Made by a program: the position numbers and the translations under genes. This document shows positions 33,492-42,101 of a stretch of 64,000 nt of DNA, one piece after another (position 1 is the stretch's first letter; the number at the start of each line of letters is the position of its first letter). The notes beneath the pieces are model-generated. The model was given only the letters and a program-made list of their open reading frames with translations. It had not been told where the DNA came from and did no database searches. Source of the stretch: Flavobacteriales bacterium (GTDB lineage Bacteria; Bacteroidota; Bacteroidia; Flavobacteriales_F; PHOS-HE28); the NCBI GenBank assembly GCA_016719225.1, contig JADKAN010000004.1:578748-642747 (forward strand), given 5' to 3'.

Positions 33492-34577
33492 CTACTTCGT
33501 CCCCAACAATGTTTTCGCCTGTTCAGCGTAGAAACCGCCGCCGTTGGCGATGCGCTCCAAACCCGGTCGCGCAGCTTGCCTACCGTTCTCTTTGTCCGTG
33601 GCCAAGGCTTCGTACCATACCGCCTCTTCGGCAAAACTGTCCACAACATTCACTGCCGCGGCATGTAACAGCTTCGAAGCCCGTGGGTACAGACCCAGCC
33701 GGTAGCAGGCCAATCCGGCATAGAACTGCGCGTTCACATCGGCAGGGTATTGGCCAAGGAGGAAGTACAGGTCGTCCAACGCGATACGGTCGTTGCCTTT
33801 TGCGAGGGCGCCTAATGAGCTTTCCATGAAATCCAGATAGGGCTGGGCGGAAGGAGCTCCAGCGTCGCCTTTTCCGATGCCCTTGTTCGCAGGAACGCCA
33901 GGAGAAGGAAGCACGGGGGAATTCACACCGTAGAGCTCAAGCGGATGAACCACTTTCAGGTCGTGCAGGAAGACCAATTTCCTGGATGGTCTTGTGCTCC
34001 GGGGTTTTTTTGGCGCGGCAGGTGCCTGATCATGTTCCACTGTTACCGGTTGCGTAGCGATACGCTCCACGATCTCCCGCTTCACTGTTTCGGTGTGTGC
34101 TCCAGGCGCATCAAACCGTTCAGGTGTTGTGCGTTGGAATTGTTTTGGCGTGTTTGCCGGCAGGGCGGCGATCTCCGCATGAACAACTTGCAAAGTGCTT
34201 TCCACAGCCGCAGGAACAACTTGCGGAAGAACTTCTTGTCTCACTTGGACAATGGGCCTCGGAGCATCTTGGACCGGCACATTCACCGGCCAGAAATACC
34301 ACGTCCCAAGGCCCATCAGCACTATCAAAACTGGAACAAGGAAGGAATTCCACTTCACCGTCCCGCTTTGGAAATCCGGCTTGTGCAATTCCGCGAGCGC
34401 GGACAACGATCCCGGGTGCTCCAGTCCCTCTACTGCATCACGGAGCAGCGGGTCACCTTCAATGCGAAGTTCCACCGCGTGGCGTTCCTCCGGGGAAAGC
34501 AAGCCACCGGCATAGCGTTCCAGCAGCTCGTGGCTAAGCGGCGAGCGCGGCGTGAAGGGATCAGTGCTGTGGTCCAT
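33492..34577 (-). CDS. Membrane protein with anti-sigma-like N-terminus and TPR-like C-terminus
   Basis: A 361-residue single-pass membrane protein. The cytoplasmic N-terminus (HELLERYAGGLLSPEERHAV, LRIEGDPLLRDAVEGLEH) resembles the short helical domain that opens many Bacteroidota anti-sigma factors. One transmembrane helix follows (FLVPVLIVLMGLGTWYFW, about residues 79-97), then a Pro/Val-rich periplasmic linker and a C-terminal helical-repeat region (GNDRIALDDLYFLLGQYPAD, LACYRLGLYPRASKLLHAAA) of TPR type. It overlaps the ECF sigma factor gene by 17 nt, so it is probably the sigma regulator. It lacks a zinc-finger HxxxCxxC motif. Confidence 0.75.
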   Translation of the reverse strand: MDHSTDPFTPRSPLSHELLERYAGGLLSPEERHAVELRIEGDPLLRDAVEGLEHPGSLSALAELHKPDFQSGTVKWNSFLVPVLIVLMGLGTWYFWPVNVPVQDAPRPIVQVRQEVLPQVVPAAVESTLQVVHAEIAALPANTPKQFQRTTPERFDAPGAHTETVKREIVERIATQPVTVEHDQAPAAPKKPRSTRPSRKLVFLHDLKVVHPLELYGVNSPVLPSPGVPANKGIGKGDAGAPSAQPYLDFMESSLGALAKGNDRIALDDLYFLLGQYPADVNAQFYAGLACYRLGLYPRASKLLHAAAVNVVDSFAEEAVWYEALATDKENGRQAARPGLERIANGGGFYAEQAKTLLGTK

Positions 34578-35121
34578 GGCGTTCCAATGCTATGCGCAGG
34601 TTCCTCCTGCCGTTCTGAAGATGACTGCGCACTTGTTCAAGCGGGTAACCCGTGCGCTCGGCCACTTCTTGGTAACTCTTCCGATCCAAATAGAAAAGGC
34701 GTATGCAGGCTTCTTGTCCTTCGGGCAACAGCGTGATGGCCATCTCCAATTCCTGCAACGAGGCTTCGTGTAGAACCGCTTCATCCCCTTGGTCGTCCTG
34801 TGGCTGCAAGGCCATGTCCGATCGCACCGTTGAACCCGTTTTGCGCAACATCATCAGGCACCGGTTCCGGATGACGACATGCACCCACGGACGGAACGCT
34901 TTCACCTCGTGCGCCACGATCAACGCCGGCAACTCAGCGAACAGCCCCATCACCGCGTCCTTGCTAACCTCAACGTCTTTCAAGTACTTCATGGCGACGC
35001 CGAACAACAAGTGTGCATATCGGTCCCACAACATCCCCAATGAAGAACGGTCGCCAGCGCGAAGCCTAGCGACCAATTCCTCATCGGAAAGGCCCGGAGC
35101 GATCTTGTTGCGGAGGAACAT
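34561..35121 (-). CDS. ECF-type RNA polymerase sigma factor
   Basis: A 186-residue sigma-70-family factor. Region 2 covers SSLGMLWDRYAHLLFGVAMKYL and VSKDAVMGLFAELPA, ending with a less conserved RPWVHVVIRNRCLMMLRK. Region 4 is LPEGQEACIRLFYLDRKSYQEVAE, RTGYPLEQVRSHLQNGRRNL, the -35-recognition helix-turn-helix. Its 3' end overlaps the start of a membrane protein gene that looks like its regulator. Target genes are unknown; the next gene upstream on the same strand encodes a TonB-plug-like protein. Confidence 0.93.
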   Translation of the reverse strand: MFLRNKIAPGLSDEELVARLRAGDRSSLGMLWDRYAHLLFGVAMKYLKDVEVSKDAVMGLFAELPALIVAHEVKAFRPWVHVVIRNRCLMMLRKTGSTVRSDMALQPQDDQGDEAVLHEASLQELEMAITLLPEGQEACIRLFYLDRKSYQEVAERTGYPLEQVRSHLQNGRRNLRIALERHGPQH

Positions 35122-35163
35122 GCCGAAGCGGCTGGGTGGTTGTTGGTGTAAGCGCAGGCCGAT

Positions 35164-35182
35164 AACTCAAGACTCCGGACTC
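35164..35182. repeat. CAAGACTCCGGACTC repeat
   Basis: AACTCAAGACTCCGGACTC, in the gap between the plug-only protein and the sigma gene. The same pattern with one base changed (CAAGACTCAGGACTC) occurs at 35990-36004. Confidence 0.5.
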
Positions 35183-35187
35183 ATGCA

Positions 35188-35907
35188 CTATCTGTTGGAA
35201 TTCCGCTGCTGCCAGAGGTCAAAGAAATTCTTCGTTTCAATGGCCACCACGCCGCCGGTCACATCTCCATATTTCGCGGGAAGGCCGCCGGTGTAAACGC
35301 TAACGCTATTGATCGCATCCGATGGTACCCCGGGGTTGTTCCCTTGCACTTTCACCCCGTCCACGAAGTAAGCCATGGAACCGCTGCGCGACCCGCGGAA
35401 GTAGAGCTCATCGCTATTGGCTGCCTTGGTAACACCGGGCGTCATGCTGGCGATCATTTTTATCGGATCCTTGCGGACGGCGTTGGTCTTGATCTGCGCT
35501 GTGGTCATCACGATGCGCGAAGGGTCGTCAGGGCGGAACAACGGCTCTTCCCACCGCTTTCTCACCACTACGACAGGACCAAGTGTGGAGTTCAACGAGA
35601 TGTCCGCCAATCGAGTGATGAGGCCCGGGTCCACCCGAACGCCCGAAAGTTCGAACGGGTTGAAGCCCAAGCCGGTGGCCGAAACCTTGTATTCGCCCGG
35701 TGATAGCGGCTTTATCGTGTAGCGCCCTTCGAGATCTGTTTGCGCACCAAGAATATTACCTCCCTGTTCAGCCCTTACCACGCAAAAGGGGAGGCCGGCT
35801 CCTTCCGCATCCAGCACTTTGCCCTGGATCTCGCCGGTGTCCTGTGCCTGGGCCACCGCACTACCGACCAATGCCAGCAGTGTGATAATTGTCCGTGTGT
35901 TCTTCAT
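35188..35907 (-). CDS. Plug-only TonB-receptor-like secreted protein (no beta-barrel)
   Basis: A 239-residue exported protein starting MKNTRTIITLLALVGSAVAQAQ (ATG at 35907; a longer start is unlikely). Residues about 24-105 form a carboxypeptidase-regulatory-like sandwich (GEIQGKVLDAEGAGLPFCVV, TDLEGRYTIKPLSPGEYKVS); residues about 145-230 match a TonB-receptor plug (MIASMTPGVTKAANSDELYF, RGSRSGSMAYFVDGVKV, VYTGGLPAKYGDVTGGVVAI). Full receptors continue with about 600 barrel residues; here the gene stops at QRNSNR. I see no barrel sequence in any frame downstream. It may be a truncated receptor or a real standalone plug protein. Confidence 0.8.
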   Translation of the reverse strand: MKNTRTIITLLALVGSAVAQAQDTGEIQGKVLDAEGAGLPFCVVRAEQGGNILGAQTDLEGRYTIKPLSPGEYKVSATGLGFNPFELSGVRVDPGLITRLADISLNSTLGPVVVVRKRWEEPLFRPDDPSRIVMTTAQIKTNAVRKDPIKMIASMTPGVTKAANSDELYFRGSRSGSMAYFVDGVKVQGNNPGVPSDAINSVSVYTGGLPAKYGDVTGGVVAIETKNFFDLWQQRNSNR

Positions 35908-35989
35908 CGCTGTTGCGGGTGTTGTTCCACAAGAGGATGCACGCAATAGGGTTAATGCATAAATAGACAGAAGCCCCGACCCTTGGACC

Positions 35990-36010
35990 CAAGACTCAGG
36001 ACTCGAGACT
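35990..36010. repeat. CAAGACTCAGGACTCGAGACT repeat
   Basis: CAAGACTCAGGACTCGAGAC lies between the plug-only protein start and the nfu stop. It is a run of GACT-type words matching 35167-35182 except for one base, and is itself partly palindromic (GACTCGAGA). Confidence 0.5.
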
Positions 36011-36029
36011 TCTCAGGTCCAGACGCTAA

Positions 36030-36644
36030 CTAAAGCTCTTCCGCTACTACTTCCCGGACCCCCGGCACCATCTGCTTCATCAGGTTCTCGATCCCGCCCT
36101 TCAACGTGACCATGCTGCTGGGACAGCCGCTGCAACTACCGCGCAGCGAAACGGCGAGGATCCCGTCCTTGAAGGATTTGAAAGCGATATGCCCACCGTC
36201 GCTCTCTACGTTGGGCCGCACGTATTCCTCCAGCACTGCGATGATCTGTTCCTCATCCTTCGTGTTCGGCTTGGAATGTGAAACAGCGCGCTCGTTCGCA
36301 TCGGCTAAGCTTTGCGCAGGTGCGTCGGAAAGCACTACGCGGCCATCGGTGTTCAGGTATTCCTGGATGTACTCCCGAAGCTCGATCTGCACCATGTCCC
36401 AATCGATGCTATTGTTCTTGGTGACGGTAATGAAATTGCCGCTGATGAAAACACCGGTGACGAACGGTAGGTTGAACACTTTCGCCGCGAGCGGAGAAAC
36501 CGCCTCCGCTTCTTCCGGAGAGGTGAATTCCATCAGTCGGCCTTCCGGCACCAAGGGACGGCCGGTCACAAAACGCATGGTGGCCGGGTTGGGTGTGGAC
36601 TCGGCATAGACCGATACAGGAAGGCGTTTTTCAGTGGTTTCCAT
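36030..36644 (-). CDS. NifU-family Fe-S scaffold protein (Nfu)
   Basis: A 204-residue protein that assembles or carries Fe-S clusters. The N-terminal Nfu_N domain (VYAESTPNPATMRFVTGRPL, AKVFNLPFVTGVFISGNFIT) spans residues about 10-100; the C-terminal NifU-like domain holds the cluster-binding CxxC in LRGSCSGCPSSMVTLKGGIE and ends LMKQMVPGVREVVAEEL. Length and two-domain layout match Bacteroidota and alphaproteobacterial Nfu. It is monocistronic as far as can be seen and divergent from the metal-related cluster at 36844. Confidence 0.93.
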   Translation of the reverse strand: METTEKRLPVSVYAESTPNPATMRFVTGRPLVPEGRLMEFTSPEEAEAVSPLAAKVFNLPFVTGVFISGNFITVTKNNSIDWDMVQIELREYIQEYLNTDGRVVLSDAPAQSLADANERAVSHSKPNTKDEEQIIAVLEEYVRPNVESDGGHIAFKSFKDGILAVSLRGSCSGCPSSMVTLKGGIENLMKQMVPGVREVVAEEL

Positions 36645-36829
36645 GGGGAGGCAAAGGTACGGGTCGGGATGTAGGAGGTGAAAACACAGTCACAGGAACA
36701 AGGTGGCTTCGATCAGGGCATTATGGAAATTCGAGGCAGACCTTCCAATATATTCCGGATGCGCCTTGCCAATGCGTGGCTTCCCAAGCATGAGCACTCT
36801 TATTATGCAACCTTCCTTGCATAGCCACG

Positions 36830-36837
36830 TATCTTTG
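36830..36837 (+). promoter_or_regulatory. -7 promoter box TATCTTTG before the 36844 gene
   Basis: TATCTTTG matches TAnnTTTG exactly and ends six bases before the ATG. A TTTG at the proper -33 distance is not seen. Confidence 0.5.
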
Positions 36838-36843
36838 TTGTTC

Positions 36844-37251
36844 ATGCATCCCATGCGTTCCCTCCGTTCGAAAGGACTTTCGGTCTTGGCCATGCTCGTG
36901 CTTTTGTTAGGCACGGTCGCGCCGGCCATGGCGCGTATGACCTGTATCATGGGCGGTCCGAGTATCCTCAGCATCGGTCAAGCCGAGGAGTGTTCCCCGG
37001 TGGACCATGCACATCCCACTCCCACTGTGCAGGCCACCTGCTGCGAAGTGTTGCAGGCAAATCCCCAGCGTTCAAGTTTTGTACCGGCCAGTAGCGCAAT
37101 GGTCCCAGTGCTCGTTGCCGTGGTGCTTCCTGCCGTGGTGATCCCTGCGGAAGTAGCAGCTCCGGTCGTTCTGTGCGATGTGCGGTTCTCTCGCCCACCG
37201 CCCTTGGCCCGCTCACAGCGTTTGGCCACTTTCGGTTCCTACCTCCTCTAG
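36844..37251 (+). CDS. Small exported Cys-rich protein resembling the HYC_CC_PP family
   Basis: A 135-residue exported protein. Signal-like N-terminus RSLRSKGLSVLAMLVLLLG is followed by ARMTCIMGGPSI, EECSPVDHAHP, ATCCEVLQAN and a C-terminal FSRPPPLARSQRLATFGSYL. The spaced Cys, the CC pair and the PP motif match, in outline, the small HYC_CC_PP proteins that accompany metal-linked TonB receptors in Bacteroidota, although the HYC motif itself is replaced by MTC. The 77-nt gap to a TonB receptor gene and an HMA-domain protein beyond it support a metal-related role. The exact family assignment is tentative. Confidence 0.7.
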   Translation: MHPMRSLRSKGLSVLAMLVLLLGTVAPAMARMTCIMGGPSILSIGQAEECSPVDHAHPTPTVQATCCEVLQANPQRSSFVPASSAMVPVLVAVVLPAVVIPAEVAAPVVLCDVRFSRPPPLARSQRLATFGSYLL

Positions 37252-37327
37252 AACGTCTTTCCCGGTGAAGGCTGCAGCTCCTGCTGTGGTCTGTTCATGT
37301 TGTTTTCACCCCGAAGACTTTTTCTGA

Positions 37328-39578
37328 ATGAGACCAAAACAAGTGATCATGTTTCTCGCACTGTCCGCATCGGCCAGTGCGCTCGTTGCGCAGAACAGCG
37401 TGACCGGCGTGGTCCGCACCCGCACGTCCGACAAGAGCGTGTGCGCCCCTGCCCGATGCCCGCGTGGGCTGGGCAGGTGGTGCCGCCGTGATGAGCGACT
37501 CCAGTGGACATTTCGCGCTTCCGTTGCCTGCTGCTTGGCCTGCAACGCTCGTTACCACTTCTTTCTCCACTTCACCCGATTCACTGCGTTTGGAAGCCGC
37601 GCCCAGCAAGCCGCTCACGATCATGGTGCAGGGCTCAGTGCAACTCGCCGCGGCCGAGATCAGTGAACGCCAGGCCAGTACCCGGCTCAGCCTACAGTCG
37701 TTGCAAGCGATCGAGTCCATCGGCGCGCGCGAGCTGAAGCGGGCTGCGTGCTGCGACATCAGCGAGAGTTTCGAGACCAATGCCACGGTGGATATCAACT
37801 ACAGTGATGCCGTGAGCGGGACCAAGACCATCCGCATGCTGGGCCTTGACGGCAAATACGCGCAGATCAGCATGGAGAACATCCCCTTCGTGCGTGGGCT
37901 CTCCTCCAACTCCGGACTTACGCTGATCCCCGGGCCATGGATCCAGGACATTAACGTTAGCAAGGGCATCGGTACAGCAGTGAACGGTCCAAATGCCATG
38001 ACCGGCCAGATCGACCTCTGTCTGTTGGACCCGGCCACGGCACCCACGCTCTTTACTAACCTTTACGTCAACAGCCAAAGCCGCACGGAACTGAACGTGA
38101 ACGCCGCGCAGCACCTCGGAAAGGCCGGCGATAATATCCTGATGGTGCAGGGGAACCTGATGCAGCGCGAGCTGGATGATAATGGGGATGGCTTCCGCGA
38201 CCAACCCCTGACCAAGCGCTTCAACATCATGGACCGCTGGATCCAGCACACGGACAAACGCACCACGCAGGTGATCCTACGTTATGTGACCGATCTACGG
38301 AACGGCGGCCAGATGGACGATGCGCGGATCGGGGAAAGCTCCGGCGGGAGGCGCTACGGTGTGGACATTGACAACGAAATGGCGGACATCATCGTGAAGA
38401 ACGGCTGGATCTTGAATGATCCGGGCAAGAGCATCGGCATCCTTACCGGCTTCCGGAACAACACCATTTCCTCCGTCTTCGGCGACCGCAACTACCAAGG
38501 TGCACAGCGCAGCGGCTATGCGAACGTGGTGTACCAGCAACTGCTGAACGGAAAAGACCAGATCAAGGCGGGTGCCAGCTTCCAGTTCGATGATTATGAC
38601 GAACTCTTCCAGCAGCCTTTGGACCAACGGCTCGACCTCGGTCGCACGGAAAGGATGCCTGGCGTATTCGCTGAATACACCCGCATGCGGAACCGCTTCA
38701 CCTTAGTGGCAGGCCTGCGTGCCGACTACAACAGCGAATATGGCGAAGCGATCAGCCCGCGGATACACTTGAAGTATGACATCGCGCCGCTTACCACCAT
38801 CCGCTTCTCGGGTGGCAGCGGCTTCCGTAGCGCGAACCCGATCATGGAGAACGCAGCAGCATTAGCCAGTTCGCGTCGCGTGGAATTCGACGGCGCGCTC
38901 GGCTTTGAGCGCTCTTGGAACACCGGCATCTCGTTGCTGCACAAGTTCAAGTGGTTCGGCAAGAAATGGTCGTTGGCGCTGGATGCATACCGCACGGACT
39001 TCACGGCACAAGTGGTGGCGGACATGGATCGGGATCCCCAAGTATTGGCCTTTTACATGCTGGATGGCCCGAGCTATGCCAATAGCGTGCTCGCGGACGT
39101 ACAGGTACAACTCAGCAAACAATGGGAGATGAAGGCAAGCTACCGCTACTATGATGCGGAGACCACCTACGATGGCGTATTGCGCGAACGCCCATTGGTA
39201 CCTGGTCACCGGGGCTTGGTGGACCTCGGCTACACCGCGAAGGACGAAAAATGGCGCTTCGACATCACGCTCAATGGCTTCGGAACGGCGCGGCTGCCAA
39301 GCACCGCATCCAATCCAGAGGAATTCCAGCTCGGGGACCGCTCTCCGGCGTATGCCACGCTGAATGCACAGATCACACGGGTGATGGGGGCTTGGGAATT
39401 TTACCTCGGAGGGGAGAACCTCACCGGCACCTTACAGAACAGGCAGATCCTCGACCCCGGGGATCCGTTCGGCCCGTATTTTGACGCCTCCATGATCTGG
39501 GGCCCCACCAACACGCAAATGGCCTACTTCGGCCTGCGTTTCACCTTGAAAGAAAAACCCAAAACATCCACTCTTTGA
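37328..39578 (+). pseudogene. TonB-dependent receptor of a metal-related cluster, broken by one frameshift
   Basis: Reading from the ATG at 37328 gives a signal peptide and start of a regulatory domain (MRPKQVIMFLALSASASALVAQ, NSVTGVVRT) up to about 37446. The rest of the receptor lies in the +1 frame from about 37447: VGWAGGAAVMSDSSGHFALP, plug (CDISESFETNATVDINYSDA, GLDGKYAQISMENIPFVRGL, INVSKGIGTAVNGPNAMTGQ) and barrel to FGLRFTLKEKPK. Removing one C from the C4 run at 37446-37449 restores a single frame of about 749 residues. The plug motifs match receptors found beside HMA proteins, suggesting copper or another metal. The break may be a sequencing error or a recent mutation. Confidence 0.85.
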
Positions 39579-39580
39579 CC

Positions 39581-40060
39581 ATGAAAAACCTCCTGAAAAC
39601 CGGTGCCTTCCTGCTGCTGCTCGTGGCCGGACGCAGCCAGGCACAAGATGCCGATAACTCCAAGCTCGCCTCGGTCGATATCCATACGAACGCAGTATGC
39701 GATATGTGCCAGACCACCATCCAGACCGAAATGCTCTACGTGAAGGGCGTGCAGGCCGTGAATGTGGACCTAGCGGCGAACGTCATCCACGTGGACTACA
39801 AAGCGAATAGGACCGACCCCGACAAGCTGCGGGAAGCGGTGGCTAAGCTTGGCTACATGGCGGACAACCTGATGCCCGACGCCGAAGCCCGCAAGGCATT
39901 GCCGGATTGCTGCCAGAAAGAAGGTTGTGGAATGCCGGGGATGCATAAGGAGGAAGCCGCACCGGCAACGGCGCCCGCTCCTACAACCGAAGCGCCTGAA
40001 GAACCCTTGGCACCTACTGCGCCGGCCGCACCTGCTGAACCTGTGGAGCCACAACCCTGA
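39581..40060 (+). CDS. Exported heavy-metal-associated (HMA) domain protein
   Basis: A 159-residue exported protein. Signal peptide MKNLLKTGAFLLLLVAGRSQAQ, then an HMA domain at about residues 30-98 with metal-binding CDMC (TNAVCDMCQTTIQTEMLYVK) and the conserved VNVDLAANVIHVDY and KLREAVAKLGY. After it comes a Cys/Met/His cluster (ALPDCCQKEGCGMPGMHKEE) and a disordered Ala/Pro/Glu tail. It starts 2 nt after the TonB receptor stop and 4 nt before the carbonic anhydrase gene, so it is in their operon. A periplasmic metallochaperone passing metal from the receptor is the likeliest role. Confidence 0.9.
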   Translation: MKNLLKTGAFLLLLVAGRSQAQDADNSKLASVDIHTNAVCDMCQTTIQTEMLYVKGVQAVNVDLAANVIHVDYKANRTDPDKLREAVAKLGYMADNLMPDAEARKALPDCCQKEGCGMPGMHKEEAAPATAPAPTTEAPEEPLAPTAPAAPAEPVEPQP

Positions 40061-40064
40061 GGCG

Positions 40065-40604
40065 ATGGCCTTGATACGCACATTAAAAGGGGTCACGCCT
40101 TCGTTCGGCAGTGACCCCTTCCTTGCGGAGACGGCTGTTGTGGTGGGCGATGTGGTGATGGGTGATGGTTGCAGCGTGTGGTACAACGCCGTGGTGCGTG
40201 GCGATGTGAACAGCATCCGTATCGGCCACCGCGTGAATGTCCAGGACGGCGCAGTACTGCACTGCACCTACCAAAAGTGTGGTCTTCTGATCGGCAACGA
40301 TGTCAGCATCGGGCACAACGCTATTGTGCACGGCTGCACTGTGGAGGACAAGGTGCTTATCGGCATGGGCGCCATCGTAATGGACAAGGCGGTGATCGGG
40401 ACCGGTAGCGTGATAGCGGCAGGAGCGGTGGTCACCCAAGGTACCGTGGTGCAGCCTCGAAGCCTGATGGCCGGGATACCGGCGAAGCGTATCGGAGCGG
40501 TTGGAAAGGAGCTGTCAGAAGGCGAGATCGAGCGGGTGGCTAAAAACTACGGGGTCTATGCGAGTTGGTACAGGACGGACGATGAAGTTGCTGAAACCTT
40601 GTGA
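40065..40604 (+). CDS. Gamma-class carbonic anhydrase family protein
   Basis: A 179-residue left-handed beta-helix protein. Hexapeptide repeats run from about residue 25 to 140 (AETAVVVGDVVMGDGCSVWY, NAVVRGDVNSIRIGHRVNVQ). The zinc-binding His appear in VLHC and GHNAIVHG, with the Arg and Asp of VRGDVNSI, as in Cam/YrdA-type enzymes. A C-terminal helix follows (GEIERVAKNYGVYASWY). I chose the ATG at 40065, 4 nt after the HMA stop; enzymatic activity is not certain, as many YrdA homologues lack it. Confidence 0.9.
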   Translation: MALIRTLKGVTPSFGSDPFLAETAVVVGDVVMGDGCSVWYNAVVRGDVNSIRIGHRVNVQDGAVLHCTYQKCGLLIGNDVSIGHNAIVHGCTVEDKVLIGMGAIVMDKAVIGTGSVIAAGAVVTQGTVVQPRSLMAGIPAKRIGAVGKELSEGEIERVAKNYGVYASWYRTDDEVAETL

Positions 40605-40701
40605 AAGGGATGAAGCGATCACTTTCTCAACGTCTGCCCTTCATAGGAATGAGATCGACGCAGAGCGGATCGCGCTGGGTCAGATGTCCTGAGCAATTTT
40701 G

Positions 40702-41568
40702 CTAAGGCAACCGCAACGATCCGTCCAATTCCCAAGTCCCTTGTTCCACTGCGGCATTTTTTGATCCTAACCGGTCCAGGATCTTCCGGAAGCTTGCCGG
40801 ATCTCCACTGGTATAAAAATCCATCAGCCCCGAGTCCTCCATGTTGCCGCCTTGGTCTTGGAGTGGGTCTTTTAGATCTTCCGATCCTTGGATCAAGCCG
40901 TGCTCTTCCAGCAGATGCTTCAAACGCCGTGCGATCGCTTCCGAAGGCTCGATAACCCGCACTGTTGGCCCTGTAATGCGCTCGATCAATGGACGCACCA
41001 GCGGGTAGTGCGTGCAACCCAGCACCAACGCGTCGATCCCTTGTTCCAACATCGGCGAGATCCATGCGCGTAGCATCGCCTCTGTCGTCGGGCCGTCGAA
41101 GTCGCCTGCATCGATGCGTTGCGCAAGACCGGGGCAGGCCTGTCGGATCACTTTAACGTCCTGAGCGAAGCGTTCCACAACGTCCGCCAGCACCCGGCCG
41201 TCCACCGTTGCGCGAGTGGCGAGCACGCCCACCACACCGGTGCGCGTGTGTTCCACCGCTGGCTTTACGGCGGGTTCCATGCCTACGATGGGCAGTGTAG
41301 GATATTGCTCCCGTAAAGCGCTGAGCGCCGCACTGGAGGCGGTGTTGCAGGCTATCACGATGGCATCGCAGCCCTTCGCCAACAGCGCTGTCGTTATCGC
41401 CTTGCTGAAGGCCAGGATCTCGTTTTCCGTGCGTTCGCCGTAAGGCACGTGCGCGTTATCCCCGAAATAGAGCAGGCGCCCCATGGGGAGCGCCTGCCGA
41501 ATGGCAGTGGCCACGCTTAGGCCACCGATGCCGGAATCAAAAATGCCGATGCGCGGGGCGTTGCCCAT
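40702..41568 (-). CDS. murI: Glutamate racemase MurI
   Basis: MurI makes D-glutamate for peptidoglycan. The 288-residue protein has both catalytic cysteines: VIACNTASSAALS and LGCTHYPLVRPLI. The N-terminal substrate motif is IGIFDSGIGGLSVATAIRQ, followed by YFGDNAHVPYGERTENEI. A C-terminal tail of about 35 residues (SEDLKDPLQDQGGNMEDSGL) precedes ILDRLGSK. It is the last gene of the uppS-bamA-ompH-ompH-murI series, 9 nt after the second ompH stop. Confidence 0.96.
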   Translation of the reverse strand: MGNAPRIGIFDSGIGGLSVATAIRQALPMGRLLYFGDNAHVPYGERTENEILAFSKAITTALLAKGCDAIVIACNTASSAALSALREQYPTLPIVGMEPAVKPAVEHTRTGVVGVLATRATVDGRVLADVVERFAQDVKVIRQACPGLAQRIDAGDFDGPTTEAMLRAWISPMLEQGIDALVLGCTHYPLVRPLIERITGPTVRVIEPSEAIARRLKHLLEEHGLIQGSEDLKDPLQDQGGNMEDSGLMDFYTSGDPASFRKILDRLGSKNAAVEQGTWELDGSLRLP

Positions 41569-41577
41569 GCGCCGGGG

Positions 41578-42087
41578 TCAGGGAATTGCCAGCCTCTTCT
41601 TCACAGCTGGCAGGATGTCGTCACCGCCGTCGGTGTAAAGTACCATGCCGGTGCTACTATCGAAGATGTACGTGTATTTCCCTTCGGAGGCCACCGCTTG
41701 GATCGCCTTGGTGGTGCGGTCCACCATGGGGGCGAGTAATTCGTTCTCCTGCTTGGATAGGTCGTCCTTCGCCTTGTCCTGGGCATCGCTGATGCGCTGC
41801 TCCAGTTCTTGGATCTCACGCATTGCAACCTGCTGCTCGGTCTTGGTCATGCTTTCAGCCTTTCCTTGAGCATCGGTCACCTTGTCCTGATATTCTTGAC
41901 CCATGGCCTTCAAGCGATCGTCAAGTGTTTTGGCGAATGCTTGCATTTTGGCCTCGGCATCCTTGCGCTCGGGGAGCATCAACATCAGGGCTTGCCGGTC
42001 GATATGGCCGAGTTTCACGGTGTTCTGTGCTTGCACCGCACCGGTGGTGGCTGCCATCAGGCACAGCGTGGCGATCAAATTCTTCAT
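41578..42087 (-). CDS. OmpH/Skp-family periplasmic chaperone (second copy)
   Basis: A 169-residue periplasmic protein. Signal peptide MKNLIATLCLMAATTGAVQAQ, then a short beta body (VKLGHIDRQALMLMLPERKD) and a long charged coiled-coil (residues about 50-110: MQAFAKTLDDRLKAMGQEYQ, VAMREIQELEQRISDAQDKA), returning to the body with YTYIFDSSTGMVLYTDGGDD. This is the Skp fold, which forms a jellyfish-like trimer that carries unfolded outer-membrane proteins to BamA. I took the ATG at 42087 rather than 42105. It follows another ompH by 14 nt. Confidence 0.9.
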   Translation of the reverse strand: MKNLIATLCLMAATTGAVQAQNTVKLGHIDRQALMLMLPERKDAEAKMQAFAKTLDDRLKAMGQEYQDKVTDAQGKAESMTKTEQQVAMREIQELEQRISDAQDKAKDDLSKQENELLAPMVDRTTKAIQAVASEGKYTYIFDSSTGMVLYTDGGDDILPAVKKRLAIP

Positions 42088-42101
42088 GTTCGTTCTTGGG
42101 T

